This document shows, piece by piece, positions 1-10,355 of a stretch of DNA of 64,000 bases. The stretch is from positions 19,857,158-19,921,157 of the forward strand of contig OX411546.1 of assembly GCA_948146395.1 (NCBI GenBank), given 5' to 3'. The first letter of the stretch is position 1. Each line of letters opens with the position of its first letter. The notes beneath the pieces are model-generated. The model did no database searches. It was given only the letters and a program-made list of their open reading frames with translations, and was not told the DNA's origin. This DNA is from Fragum whitleyi. Its lineage: Eukaryota; Mollusca; Bivalvia; Cardiida; Cardiidae. The position numbers were made by a program, and so were the translations under genes.

Positions 1-1377
1 AATTCCACGATATTTTTAACTGCATCAAGAGAAACCGATTAGGTATCTCCTTCTCGAATATGTAAACTATAAAAATAACAAATAAACACTCTCTTAGAAA
101 TAAATACATTATATATTTCAGTTGTATTCAGAGAAATTCAAATTCAACGCGTTTTCAAAATCAAAAATGTGAGTAAACACAAAATGTTCACCGTCTTTTT
201 GTAAACATTGTTCAAAATGTATGAAGGAAACGGAGATCTATCTACGAATGGCTATCAAAAAATTTGAAGACTTTAATTATATTTTCTATCAAAGATGTCT
301 GACGTCTTAGAAAATTGCATGAGTTGAATCATACATCTTCTGACTTCAAGGTTGCCAAGATTCAGCAGACTAACATGAATACACCCAATTCCATGTCAAA
401 TAGAATAAAGATGGATGCGGCGTCTCGGGCCAAAATAGTGACGTCATGAACGTCAGACCCACTCTTGGTTGCTTCGGTCAACAATGTTTTCATGTTTTAT
501 AAACTTTAAAGTTCTATCAAGTCCAACCAATTAAATCTTCCCAAAAGGTCAGTGCACATCTTTAAAAACACATACAACTATTTTGAGTAAAACTCGTTAC
601 AAAGATGGATGTTTGAGTTTGCATTAACGTTTAATCGCAGTTTGATTTTAACTATAAACGCATTAAAAATTTCGAACAGGATAAGACACAGTTATCAATC
701 TTCGAAAATATTTAGATAAAACAACCTCAGAATTAATGTTGCGGAATTTAATTCTGATCTTCATTGTTCAATTTGAGGCGCAATGCGACTGCAATAAACC
801 GCGTACTATTTAAACAATTACTCATACAAATGTTATTACCGTTTCAAGTGCCGTACGACGTTACGTTCTTTCCTAAAAATTGATGTTTCTTGGTTGATTA
901 GACCTATTCCAGCGTCGAGACCTTTAAAGTTAATCACATGGTTGCAAGTACAATTGTTGCGCATCCAATGCTTATTCCAACACAATTTGATTTGAAAAAA
1001 AAAAAAACAGCTTATGGATTGCGGGTTTTGTAGGAATTTTTTTCTCTACAGTGAGTTTAAAACTTAAAATGCCCCGAAAGCGCATCATTCGGTTTTCAAA
1101 GCGATGGTTCCTTAACAGACGCGTAGTCATATTTGGTTGTATGTTTGTATAATTAGCACTCACATCCATACGAATGATTAATGACAGTTTCATCAAAATC
1201 TTATAAATAATAAAAAAGATATTTCAATTGCCTCAGAACTTTTTGATACCCCCTCGTATGTATCGGAACGTAACAAACTTGACATATAGGTTTTCTTTGT
1301 TTGACACGTCTGTAATACAGCTGTTATTGCTGTTAAGCGATCAATAAAAAACAAAACTAGTTTGAAAAATGACAAAA
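1..1377. other. Gene-free flank left of the retrotransposon
   Basis: No ORF with coding character is visible. The stretch around 130-235 resembles 16945-17050 in the host-gene intron (shared words such as CAACGCG and a run containing CCGTCNTTTTTGT), so part of it is a dispersed repeat. The rest is AT-rich sequence with no structure I can name. Confidence 0.5.
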
Positions 1378-1582
1378 ATAAATGCATTTTAATAGTCCTA
1401 TTAAAACAGTTTATGTGAACCGCATGTAGTTAAGGGAGGCAAATGTGATAATCAATTTTAAATAGGCGTATTGGGTTATCTCCCTTGGTGTATTATCGGA
1501 TTTTACAAAGCAGAAGAATTATGTCCCTTTGATAAATCCGCTAGGTGGCGCCTCAGACCTAAAAATAAAAACAAAGCGAAAA
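1378..1582 (+). repeat. Left 205-bp direct repeat of the retrotransposon (A1)
   Basis: Reads identical to 8663-8867, with no indels over 205 bp. It opens with AATGCATT and a near-perfect hairpin (TTTTAATAG-TC-CTATTAAAA, 1387-1406). It also contains an inverted pair AAGGGAG...CTCCCTT around 1432-1487 that recalls the central hairpin of family D. The sequences on either side of the two copies are unrelated, so the edges are sharp. Confidence 0.9.
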
Positions 1583-1869
1583 GGAAAAAACAACGACGAT
1601 TAAAGAAGAAAATTTCGGTAATTATCCGTGAAATAGAGAAGTTTGGACCATCAAACGTAAACGTTAGGGTGTGTAAAACATTGTACTTTCGATTTACATA
1701 CACACTATAGTTGAACTGTGACGATTTCGGATGAGTTAGCTTGAAATTCGGGACACTGAGACAAATCTATTTATAGAACGATTGATGATCATAACAATTC
1801 CGTTAGTTTTTGAGTAGTTATATCGAATTGTAGACGTCGTATAGGCTTTGTGATAACAATCTATCAAGT

Positions 1870-2445
1870 ATGTCGTATCTGATTGTTGGAAGTTCGCACA
1901 TTACAAGGCTGGAAAGGTATCTTCGGCGAGTCCACGGAGAAAACACGTTTCGATTGGTCCATGGAAGTGATGCTATCCACTTTTGCGGTATCTCCGGTGG
2001 AAAATAAACAAATCCTTCGCACGTTCGACGGTTTGAGAGAGCTGTAGCTACTACTAAACCACAACGATTATTTATCCAAATTGGTGGAAATGACTTAGAC
2101 TGTCTCGATATGAATGAAGATGGCCTCCATGAATTAGTTCTGAGACTCATTACTGTTTGTCAATTGTTTGTTGCTAGATATAATGTGAAGTGCGTTTACA
2201 TCGGACATTTGCTTTTTAGGGAGAAAACCAGACAATTGCCTGTTGACAAGTACAATGAGTTGGTCATCAAAGCAAATAGATTGCTAAAATCTGAGTTGGT
2301 CCAATTTGAAAACATTGTGTATTGGAGATTGAGAGGGTTGAAGGAAGGAAATGTTTTCTGTGATGGGGTTCATCTAACTGAACCGTATCAGAGAAAGTAT
2401 TTCCGGAATATTCGTGGGGCGTTGATTCATAAGTTACGCTTGTGA
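1870..2445 (+). pseudogene. SGNH/GDSL hydrolase-like ORF of the retrotransposon, one in-frame stop
   Basis: One frame runs from ATG 1870 to the stop at 2443-2445, interrupted only by TAA at 2005-2007. The first part has the block I-like sequence IVGSSHITRLE, where the Ser after G is the expected nucleophile. After the stop, IQIGGNDLD matches block III (GxND) and DGVHLT near the C terminus matches block V (DxxH). In this fold Ser, Asp and His form an esterase or lipase active site. Hydrolase ORFs of this class occur in some Ngaro and other retroelements, with unclear function. The reading frame is unchanged across the stop, so a single substitution, or a deliberate split, explains the break. 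The downstream part has its own ATG at 2110 but would lack block I. Confidence 0.75.
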
Positions 2446-2612
2446 ATCTCCTTTCTGTGATGATGGCCGAATTATTGTGCTTGTTTTTCTATAAAGTATT
2501 TCAAAAGGCAAATTTGGGGTTAATTATGTGTTGATGTCTCTTGCATTATAATTTCAAAGTTTAATTCCATAAAAACTACCTCAGTGTAAATTTATATCAA
2601 TTCATGTCAATT

Positions 2613-2981
2613 ATGTGTTTCTATATGATTGGTTATACATGTATGTTTTACAAATTTCAGATCTAAAGTAATTAAATCTGAGAAGTTAAAGCTAGTCAAG
2701 CTTGCAAGTTGAGAATATTTCTCAAACAAGTTACATACTTGAGTAAGTAGGTTACTATAAATAAATCGACACAAAATAAACATGTGTTTCTATGTGTTAA
2801 ACATAAAATAAATATGTGTTTCTATATGATTGGTTATACATGTATGTTTTACAAATTTCAGATCTAAAGTAATTAAATCTGAGAAGTTAAAGCTAGTCAA
2901 GCTTGAAAGTTGAGAATATTTCTCAAACAAGTTACATACTTGAGTAAGTAGGTTACTATAAATAAATCGACACAAAATAAA
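2613..2981 (+). repeat. Two-copy 201-bp tandem repeat inside the retrotransposon
   Basis: 2613-2780 and 2814-2981 match over 168 bp at offset 201; I noticed one substitution (GCTTGCAAG versus GCTTGAAAG). The remaining ~33 bp of the first unit is a TATGTGTT-rich spacer. It lies in the non-coding stretch between the hydrolase ORF and gag. Confidence 0.9.
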
Positions 2982-3928
2982 TAGTATCTAGAATTGTAAG
3001 AAATTTATTCGCCTAGCTCAAATCGAGTTTGAAAACAATTACTTAGAATGCTTTGTCACTGTCTCATGCTTGGTATTAAGCTAATATAGTTGCTTATAAA
3101 AACATATTCCATAACATGTTGGAACATCTCAAATACTATACGGTGAGATTTCTCAGGCTGTATGAGAGAGTATATAAATTTGGTATTTTTCCAACAAATT
3201 TCATGCGATGAAAGAATTAGTACTATTATTTAAATAGCTATATTCACATGTGTTCATCAAAATTATCATATAAATTTTCAAAATGTATCGCTTATTCACA
3301 AGTTGCTGTGGCTTTATTCAACTACAAAATTGCAATATTGCAAACTTTACTGTAAATTGTATGTGTACACTGTAATTTATTTTGGATATTGCTTTATTAT
3401 AGCAGTTATTTGTTGTAAAATGTTTGGTTTAGTGGAAATAGCAATTTATAAGTGAATGATTAATGTTATATAATGAGTACTTTGACATCTAAAGATAAAA
3501 ATTATGCTTTCACTGTTGCCCTTGTTGTGGTGAATAAATTTTGGCTTAAAATTACCGTCAAAAAATCAAAGAAAAAAAAAGCACTGAAAGTACCAACTGT
3601 AGGTCAATTTTATTTGAAAAACTAAAATTATGGACAATTCTGGTTTGCAAGTGAGAAACAAATAGTGAAGACTAACGTCAGACTGCACATATGTGCAGGC
3701 TGATGTTTGTCTTGAGCTCCTGCCAAAGCAGAAATATTCCAGGTTCAGCATGACAGGGGTTAGGATAATTGATTTTTCATCTGTATTTATATGTGTTTAC
3801 TCTTTATCCTCAAACAATTGATCTTTTACACGAGTAAAAATTTGCTGTAACGAGTAGCTCTCTGTAATATGCAGAAAAAATTACTTTTTACAACTGTAAC
3901 ATTCTTAGAACTTTGTAGTTAAATAACT
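2982..3928 (+). other. Non-coding leader between hydrolase ORF and gag
   Basis: AT-rich sequence without a coding ORF. A single TGTAATATGCAG word near 3863 anticipates the 51-bp repeats that follow. A promoter or leader role is possible but not shown. Confidence 0.4.
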
Positions 3929-4070
3929 CCTGTAATGCGCAGGAATATTGCCTACAATCGTAGGTAGATCTTTCAATTTCCTGTAATATGCAGGAATTTT
4001 CCTACAATTGTAGGTAGAATTTGTGAGTTTCCTGTAATATGCAGGAATTGTTCCTGCTGTTGTAGGTAGA
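3929..4070 (+). repeat. Three tandem ~51-bp palindromic repeats upstream of gag
   Basis: Units begin at 3929, 3980 and 4031. Each has an interrupted palindrome, CCTGTAATATGCAGG, followed by a second palindrome around CCTACAATTGTAGG, which is perfect in the middle unit. They end about 190 bp before the gag start, a plausible place for cis-regulatory or RNA-packaging structure; the role is inferred only from position. Confidence 0.8.
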
Positions 4071-4258
4071 TTGTATGATTCGTGCCACATGTATACTGTC
4101 ATTATTTGTCTGATAGTATTGTTGCATAGAAATTTAAATTTAATAATTTGTCTTAGTTTAGACAATGTGTAATGTATAGTTTTTACATTGCGGTGTAAGT
4201 CATAAGGTATTTGACTTAAGGTATTTGACTCTGCATGACAAATTGGTACAACTTCAGA

Positions 4259-4603
4259 ATGTCTTCCAAAAGACCCCCTTCCAAACGACGAAAGACTGTT
4301 AGGTCTGACACTCCATCAAATGTACCCATGCCGGACTTAGAAGCTATGGTAGCGGCCATTGTGCCTGCTGTAACCCAAGGGGTTTTGGCCACGTTAAAGA
4401 CCATGGGAATTGTAAAGGAGCCCGAAAGCGCCCCCAACCAGGCCCATCCACCGCAAACATACCACCAGCTTCAAATGAGCCATTACTGGTACCTTCACTC
4501 ACTGAGGGCAGTGTTGAAGGTACTGTTGCATGCACAATACATAAAACAAACGCCCCTGGTGCCCCTGTTGACAAGCCTTCGTCATCAGCTTCCCCCCCCC
4601 CCC
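4259..4603 (+). pseudogene. gag-like ORF of the retrotransposon, frame-shifted
   Basis: The ORF opens in frame at 4235, but the ATG at 4259 (MSSKRPPSKRRKTVR) is the likelier start. The N terminus is short and basic, then comes a helix-prone stretch (LEAMVAAIVPAVTQGVL), as in gag-like first ORFs of DIRS elements. Past about 4430-4440, beside a short C run, the plausible Pro/Ser-rich reading continues in another frame up to a run of 12 C (4592-4603). There it changes frame again into the next ORF. Homopolymer length errors could account for the second shift. No zinc knuckle is visible. Confidence 0.6.
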
Positions 4604-4604
4604 A

Positions 4605-6189
4605 ATTGATTTGGGAATTGATCCCAAAATTAAAGGTTTGTTGGTCAAAACGCCTTATCAAAAAATGGCAATGTTAAACGCTTTAGCAACCCAAAATCAT
4701 CATCCAAGCCATAAAAATCAAATAGCTACGCCGATCAAAGTCAGCGCACTAAAACATTGGCTTACCAGTTATGACCCATCCATCTCTCAATTTTTAATAA
4801 ATGGATTTACTTTTGGGTTTAAAATTCCTTATTATGGGAAAAGAACGGCTAGATTTTCCAGGAATTTAAAATCAGCTGAGGAACATATTGACATACTGCA
4901 AGAAAAGGTTAAAAGAGAGGTTTTGGAAGGTCGTATGGCTGGACCTTTTGATGAATCCCCCTTTTCCAATCTTCAAATTAGTCCCATGGGTGTGGTTCCA
5001 AAGAAATACCCAGGAGAATATCGCCTAGTTTAACATTTATCCTTTCCAGAGGGAGAATCTATTAATGATGGGATCCCACAAGAATTTTGTTCAGTGCATT
5101 GTCAAACTATTGATAATGCAGTTGCATTGATAAAAAGGTTAGGACCTGGAGCACTTATGTCAAAAACTGACCTTGAAAATGCTTATCGACAAATTCCTAT
5201 TTCGCCAGTAGATTTTGAACTTTTCGGTATTTGCATTAATGACCGCATATATCAAGAAAAGGTGTTACCACAAGGTTTAAGCTTCTCATGTGCATTATTT
5301 GAAATTATAAGCACCTCTCTACATTGGCTTGCTGAGAATGAGTTGGGAATACCAGGTTGTGCCCATATTTTGGATGATTTTCTTTTTGTAGGACCTCCCA
5401 ATTATGAAATTTGTTTATCTCACCTAAACAGCTTTTTATCTATGGCAAAAGACATTGGCTTTCCTATCAAGGAAAACAAAACAGTTTTACCATGTACAAC
5501 AATAACTTTTGTTGGCATCGAAGTTGACTCAATATTAATGGAAAAACGATTACCACTTGACAAGTTGCAAAAATTACAAAAATTGTTGAAGACTTTTTGT
5601 TGTAAAAAGAAAGCTACTTTACCAGAACTTCAATCATTTATTGGACTATTGAATTTTGCTTGCTCTGTTATCACACCAGGCAGAGCTTTTTTGCGCCGTT
5701 TGATTGATCTTACAATTGGCTTAAAAGCTCCTCATCATAAAAAACGTTTAAATAATGAAGCTAGAGCAGATTTGGCCGCCTGGTCGACATTTATTCAACA
5801 ATTTAATGGTAAATCAATGTTCTTGTCAGATAGGTGGAACACGTCAGTAAATCTTGATTTATATACTGATTCTAGTAATACAGGTTGGAGGATATATGGG
5901 CAATGCATGGTTTGCAGGTGAATGGCCTTCAACATGGCAACAATTTCATATCACTATTAAAGAACTTTTTCCTATAGTATCTGCTTTTGAATTTTGGGCT
6001 GAAAAATTAAGCAATAAGTGTATTGTTTTTCATTGCAACAATTTAGCAGCAGTATGTGCTATAAACAAACAAACTTCAAAAGAAAAATCTTTAATGGCCC
6101 TTATAAGACGCCTTGTTGCCCAAGCTCTAAAATATAATGTTCTATTTAAAGCTGTGCATGTGCCAGGATTTAAAAAATCAATTATCTGA
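4605..6189 (+). pseudogene. Reverse transcriptase and RNase H of the retrotransposon, disrupted
   Basis: The RT frame runs from about 4605, has a TAA at 5031-5033, and resumes in the same frame to 5921. RT landmarks are SPMGVVPKK before the stop, then SKTDLENAYRQIPI with the first catalytic Asp, LPQGLSFSC, and the LDD box in HILDDFLFVG. RNase H begins at LYTDSSNTGW. Near 5892 the frame shifts by one base and continues to 6189 through EWPSTWQQFHITIKELFPI and an HCNN segment. A run of A at 6172-6177 probably causes a further shift, because the RNase H C-terminal SDWLSRQQ lies in another frame. Family known: cDNA synthesis and removal of template RNA. This copy cannot make a full-length enzyme as read. 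Confidence 0.85.
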
Positions 6190-7209
6190 CTGGCTTTCTC
6201 GTCAACAGATACAACAGTTTCTCAAGAACTTTTCTCACAAGCAACCGGAGAGATTTCATATCCCACAGAACAGCTTCAGTCTTTGAAATCTTTATCATTA
6301 ACTGACAACAGATCGTTGTCACCGAATACTCAGGCCGTTTATGAGAGGGCTCGATTGCATTTTTGTACTTTTGTTCAGACTAACTATGGTATTGTACAGC
6401 CCTTTCCTGCATCTGTTTCTCAGGTCATGTTATATATTGCATATTGCTATGAAAAAGGTATGGCAGCATCAACAGTCCTAACATACATATCAGCCGTTAG
6501 TTTTTACCACAAGATAGCTGATCTGCAGGATCCTACACAAAAATTTATTGTAAAGAAATGCCTACAAGGCTATGCAAGGGATCGGTCATGTTCAGATAAA
6601 CGACAGCCCATTACTCTTGACCGACTTAAATTACTAGTACAATCACTGTCATATACAATACCTTCTCACTTTATTCGCACAATGGTTAACGCTATGTATC
6701 TGCTTGCATTTCATGCACTTCTTCGGGTTGGGGAATTCACTTGTAGAACATCCACGAATGCAACTTCTATTATAGGTATCCAGGATGTAAAATTTAAATT
6801 CAATAATCCCAATAGGTTACTTGCTGGTCTAGAAATCATGTTAACTGGATACAAACACAGCCAGGGTAATTCTACCACATTACTTCTTCAACCTCATACG
6901 GATAGCTTTTTATGTCCTGTTCAAGCTTTATGGGACTACATATCTCTTCGGGGTAAAACACATGGGCCTCTGTTTATTTTTATGGATGGAAATGGCGTTA
7001 CCAGGTCATTTTTTACTCAGCAGTTGCAATTGTCACTTCAATGGGCAGGCTTAGACACTAAAGTCTTTAAAAGCCATAGCTTTCGTATAGGATGTGCTAC
7101 TACTGCCGCTTCTCAAGGCATTTCCGATGATGTTATAACACGCATGGGCAGATGGAAAAGTAATGCAATTAAAACCTATGTTAGGCTCCCAGTTTTAAAA
7201 CTCAGTTGA
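6190..7209 (+). CDS. Tyrosine recombinase of the retrotransposon
   Basis: Open from 6190 to TGA at 7207-7209; there is no ATG near its start, and the clearly homologous part begins about 6283, so it was presumably made as the C-terminal part of a Pol polyprotein. Numbering from 6283 as residue 1: a core-binding region (about 10-100) with helical segments, then the catalytic domain with Arg148 in ALLRVGEF, Lys191 in TGYKHSQ, His265-x-x-Arg268 in SHSFRIG, Trp291 in GRWKS and the nucleophile Tyr299 in KTYVR. All residues of the R-K-HxxR-H/W-Y set are present. Known role: integrating the circular or double-stranded DNA intermediate by strand exchange instead of a DDE integrase, normally leaving no target-site duplication. 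This is the best preserved part of the element. Confidence 0.9.
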   Translation: MAFSSTDTTVSQELFSQATGEISYPTEQLQSLKSLSLTDNRSLSPNTQAVYERARLHFCTFVQTNYGIVQPFPASVSQVMLYIAYCYEKGMAASTVLTYISAVSFYHKIADLQDPTQKFIVKKCLQGYARDRSCSDKRQPITLDRLKLLVQSLSYTIPSHFIRTMVNAMYLLAFHALLRVGEFTCRTSTNATSIIGIQDVKFKFNNPNRLLAGLEIMLTGYKHSQGNSTTLLLQPHTDSFLCPVQALWDYISLRGKTHGPLFIFMDGNGVTRSFFTQQLQLSLQWAGLDTKVFKSHSFRIGCATTAASQGISDDVITRMGRWKSNAIKTYVRLPVLKLS

Positions 7210-8662
7210 CTGTTGATGTTGCCATTTCTATTTTGTTGTGTCATGGGGCAGGGACCTCTGGCATTATATCTGTATATACTGTAAATTTATGTGCTATTGG
7301 TTATTTATGTACTAAATACATGATTTAGAGTATATTGTTTGTGCTAGACAAAACTAGGTATAATCCTATTTAATTCCACTATCATCTATGTTTGCAAGTG
7401 TTGTCATGGGGTTAGAGACCTCTGACATATTATTCCTTGGTATGATTGTACATGGTACTCATTTTTGATAATAAGTTTTTATTATGTACTTTGATTTTCA
7501 GCTTTTGATATTACAAATTTTGTAACAAATAATTTTGGATCAGACATGGTGAAAACCCATTTATTGTGTAAATCATTTGGTCTGACAGTACCGAATAAAC
7601 TGTCAGACCAAATAAAATTTTGTCATGGATTGTCATACATATGACATCTTTACAAAGTCATTTGGACAATAGCTTCATTAAACACTACATATGTTAGTTT
7701 TCGCCATGACTGCCAGCCAGACAATAGTCTATGTCTCTACAATATTATGGTACTGGATTATATTATAGATGTTCTGTGGTACACATTAGTCTTTTTTACT
7801 ACAATACATAACAATCTCTGCAATCACTTTGAAATAATTGTTTTATGTAGTCTAGATCTTATTTCATTTGGGTGCCAAAATATATATTTTGACATAAATT
7901 CATAAACAGACAGTCAAAAAGAGACATTTTTCTCTTTAATTCCCTACCATGTGTAGGAGCAGGCAATTTCAAGTAATACTTTGAAGACAGTCTATTTGTT
8001 CAATCGGGATATTTTCCCATTTAGAATCAAATTTATAAAGGAATTTGTTGTATATTTGTTTCTATTGCTTGTATATCAAATTGTCTGAATGTTTAAACAC
8101 ACCCGCAAAAGGGAATGTCTAATTTGCAATACATAGCATAAAAGAATATACATTACATTGAAAAACCTTCAGTTTGTTGACTTTGTAATTGTTTATCTTT
8201 GAGGTAAATGCCCTCCTGATACACAAATGCAATTATGTAATTTTTACAAAATTATCTGTATTGTTGTTCACTTTCTCATAGGTAATCGATATGGTATAAG
8301 CATTGTCATGAGATTAGGGTTCTCTGGCATTGTTATACTTTGCAATATTGAATTAGATTTTCACACTCTCTTAATTGGATGGGGGTCATTACCTAAGAGC
8401 GACAATTGTTTATCAATTGGTGGAATGTTGTTGCTCTTCGGTAATGTGTGGCATAAAATAAGGTCCCCATCTTTGATTTAGGCAGTGATAACAACTTATC
8501 AAAGATTTGCTTAATGTATATATATTGGATATATATAGACTCCGTCATTTATATTATTAAATGGCCGTTTCAATGTCTTTCATTGTTTTTAATCTCTCCT
8601 TATACCCTAAATCAAACGAGCAATTGAGAGTGTAAAAATGATTGATTCAATGCAGGGCGAAC
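7210..8662 (+). other. 3' untranslated part of the retrotransposon
   Basis: No coding ORF. A degenerate ~35-bp motif (GTCATGGGG...GACCTCTGGCAT) recurs at about 7236-7270, 7401-7435 and 8301-8340. The first two mark roughly a 165-bp decayed tandem duplication. The rest is AT-rich. Confidence 0.6.
7575..7613 (+). other. Perfect 15-bp hairpin in the retrotransposon 3' region
   Basis: Arms 7575-7589 and 7599-7613 (ATTTGGTCTGACAGT and its complement) surround a 9-nt loop. It lies about 370 bp after the recombinase stop, so it could shape the RNA 3' end or mark a boundary. No function is established. Confidence 0.85.
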
Positions 8663-8867
8663 ATAAATGCATTTTAATAGTCCTATTAAAACAGTTTATG
8701 TGAACCGCATGTAGTTAAGGGAGGCAAATGTGATAATCAATTTTAAATAGGCGTATTGGGTTATCTCCCTTGGTGTATTATCGGATTTTACAAAGCAGAA
8801 GAATTATGTCCCTTTGATAAATCCGCTAGGTGGCGCCTCAGACCTAAAAATAAAAACAAAGCGAAAA
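8663..8867 (+). repeat. Right 205-bp direct repeat of the retrotransposon (A2)
   Basis: Same sequence as 1378-1582. The sequence after 8867 (C-rich, then an A run at about 8931-8948) does not repeat anything before 8663, so no B2 partner is seen. The element may be 3'-truncated relative to a classical Ngaro, or simply be bounded by direct repeats. Confidence 0.9.
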
Positions 8868-8939
8868 CCCACCCACCGTCCCCTTCGCCACAGCTGTTAA
8901 AAATATTTTGTTAATAAACAAACATTACAAAAAAAAAAA

Positions 8940-9108
8940 AAAAAAGAAAATCGTTAAATAATATCAAAAGTTACAATAAAATGGTTCTGGAAGTTCAATG
9001 GGCATATCTTGTATCGGACTGTTCTTTTAACGTAGTTTCCCGGGCAACTCTGCCAAAAGAAATCGTCCGACACAATGTATTCTCATATAAATTCAATCAC
9101 ATATATTA
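8940..9108 (+). repeat. Fragment of a dispersed repeat shared with 17200-17345
   Basis: Shares the order TATCAAA..ACAATAAAA.GGTT, ATATNTTGTATC, CTCTGC.AAAAGAA and TCGTCCGACACAAT with the copy in host-gene intron 2. No ORF. Confidence 0.6.
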
Positions 9109-9109
9109 T

Positions 9110-9445
9110 ATAACGCGATTTATCTTTATAGTTATACAACTATCCGTGTGATAACATCCCATATGATATTTTTTATGATATCACATAGTTACATTTAGAA
9201 CATGATATAGTGTGGTTATTTTTAGAAACTTGCATTTCAGTTAGAAACACCGACGAAAACAAGACAAATATAGGTTATAAGATAAATATAATACATTCTT
9301 AGTGTATTGTATAAAAAAAATATCAAACTCGGTTGTGAGAATTGATAATTGTCTCGGCAGAGCCTCGACAATTTTCAATTCTCCCAACCTCGTTAGATAT
9401 TTTTTTTTTCATATAAAACACTAAGTACGTTTTATATATTTATCC
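9110..9445 (+). mobile_element. Family B foldback element, copy 1
   Basis: The right half is a long imperfect palindrome: AACTCGGTTGTGAGAATTG...CAATTCTCCCAACCTCGTT around the loop GTCTCGGCAGAGCC. The left ~180 bp is a unique arm with TATGATATTTTTTATGATAT and a CGACGAAAACAAGACAAAT word. Three other copies share both parts. No ORF, so a non-autonomous DNA element is likely. Confidence 0.75.
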
Positions 9446-9767
9446 TATTTAAGTGAATTAACATGGTGAACCGCAATTGTCAATTTTCACAGTGCGTTAA
9501 AAATCATTTTTCAACCTGACGGATATAACGTGAATTTCTCCCACAGGACGTCACGTAAGCCAGGGGAATTGAGTAATGGTTACGTACCGTGACCAAATTA
9601 TGACATTGATAAGTTTCGCGAAACAACGCGATAAAAAGGGTCTTTTCGATCAATTGTCATAATACGCCACCAATATATTCTGATGGACATTCAATCTTTA
9701 AATTGTAATTTTTTGTTCTAATAAATCTTAAAGCAAATTGATAACGTATTCAAACGTTGTTGTTTTG

Positions 9768-9799
<32 letters not shown>

Positions 9800-10249
9800 T
9801 CCAAGACGATAATATGTTTTTGCAGTGCTTGGAGAAAGTGCACCTAAAAACCTGTGGTTGAAAAAACAACAACAAACAAATAAAAAAAAATATTCTATAA
9901 GAAGAATCTTACTCACTAAAATACTTTATTTATTTTTCATTTCATTTTATTTATTTATTTTTATGAAACTATATTTATTTTTATTGTATTTATCTAAACA
10001 TTTAAATCCTTTACTTGCGTCAAATTTTTAGACAAGTGGAAAAAACAAAGAATTTTCTGGAGAAATTTTTTAGTTGATAAAATTTTGAATAAATTTTGCG
10101 TTTGAGGAAGAAAAACACTTGTGAACAATGAAAAATGATTGTAACAATCATTCTTTTCATGTTCAACGATGTTTTTTTAATACATCTGTCTTCATCGTCG
10201 CCAGAATGGAAGATTGTGTGGGAAAATAAATTGATTATGATATGTACAG
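9446..10249. other. Gene-free stretch upstream of the host gene
   Basis: Contains a simple (TTTTG)n tract near 9765-9795 and AT-rich sequence. No exon recognised. Confidence 0.4.
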
Positions 10250-10355
10250 CTCTGCGTTGATGATGACAAATCGGTGAAAACGTTTGCAAATTATACCCCG
10301 CTTTGCACGTAATTTGCAAACAGTTTCCACCGATGTGTCATCCTGAACGCAGGGC
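10250..10355. mobile_element. Family A foldback element, copy 1
   Basis: A short palindromic element. Its ends read CTGCGTT and GAACGCAGGGC, subterminal parts pair through GATGACAAA...TTTGCAAATTA, and the centre is CCCCGCTTTGCAC. Eight copies occur in this window, with no ORF, so it is a MITE-like element moved by an unknown transposase. Confidence 0.8.

Larger units (their letters stand above)
1378..8867 (+). mobile_element. DIRS/Ngaro-type tyrosine-recombinase retrotransposon
   Basis: A 7.49-kb element delimited by two 205-bp direct repeats (1378-1582 and 8663-8867) at a constant offset of 7285. In order on the plus strand it has an SGNH-hydrolase-like ORF, tandem repeats, a gag-like ORF, reverse transcriptase, RNase H and a tyrosine recombinase. 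RT plus tyrosine recombinase without a DDE integrase defines the DIRS order, and SGNH ORFs are known from some Ngaro-group members. Ngaro elements normally have split direct repeats (A1-ORFs-B1-A2-B2). The A pair is clear, but I could not find a B pair beside 8663-8867. Several ORFs are broken, so this copy is probably non-autonomous unless the breaks are sequencing errors in homopolymers. Confidence 0.85.

Noticed and set aside
1471..1710. 79-aa ORF in the left direct repeat
   Set aside because: Basic, biased composition and largely inside the 205-bp repeat; no counterpart continues after the right repeat.
4344..4661. 105-aa minus-strand ORF over gag
   Set aside because: Shadow of the gag-like frames on the opposite strand.
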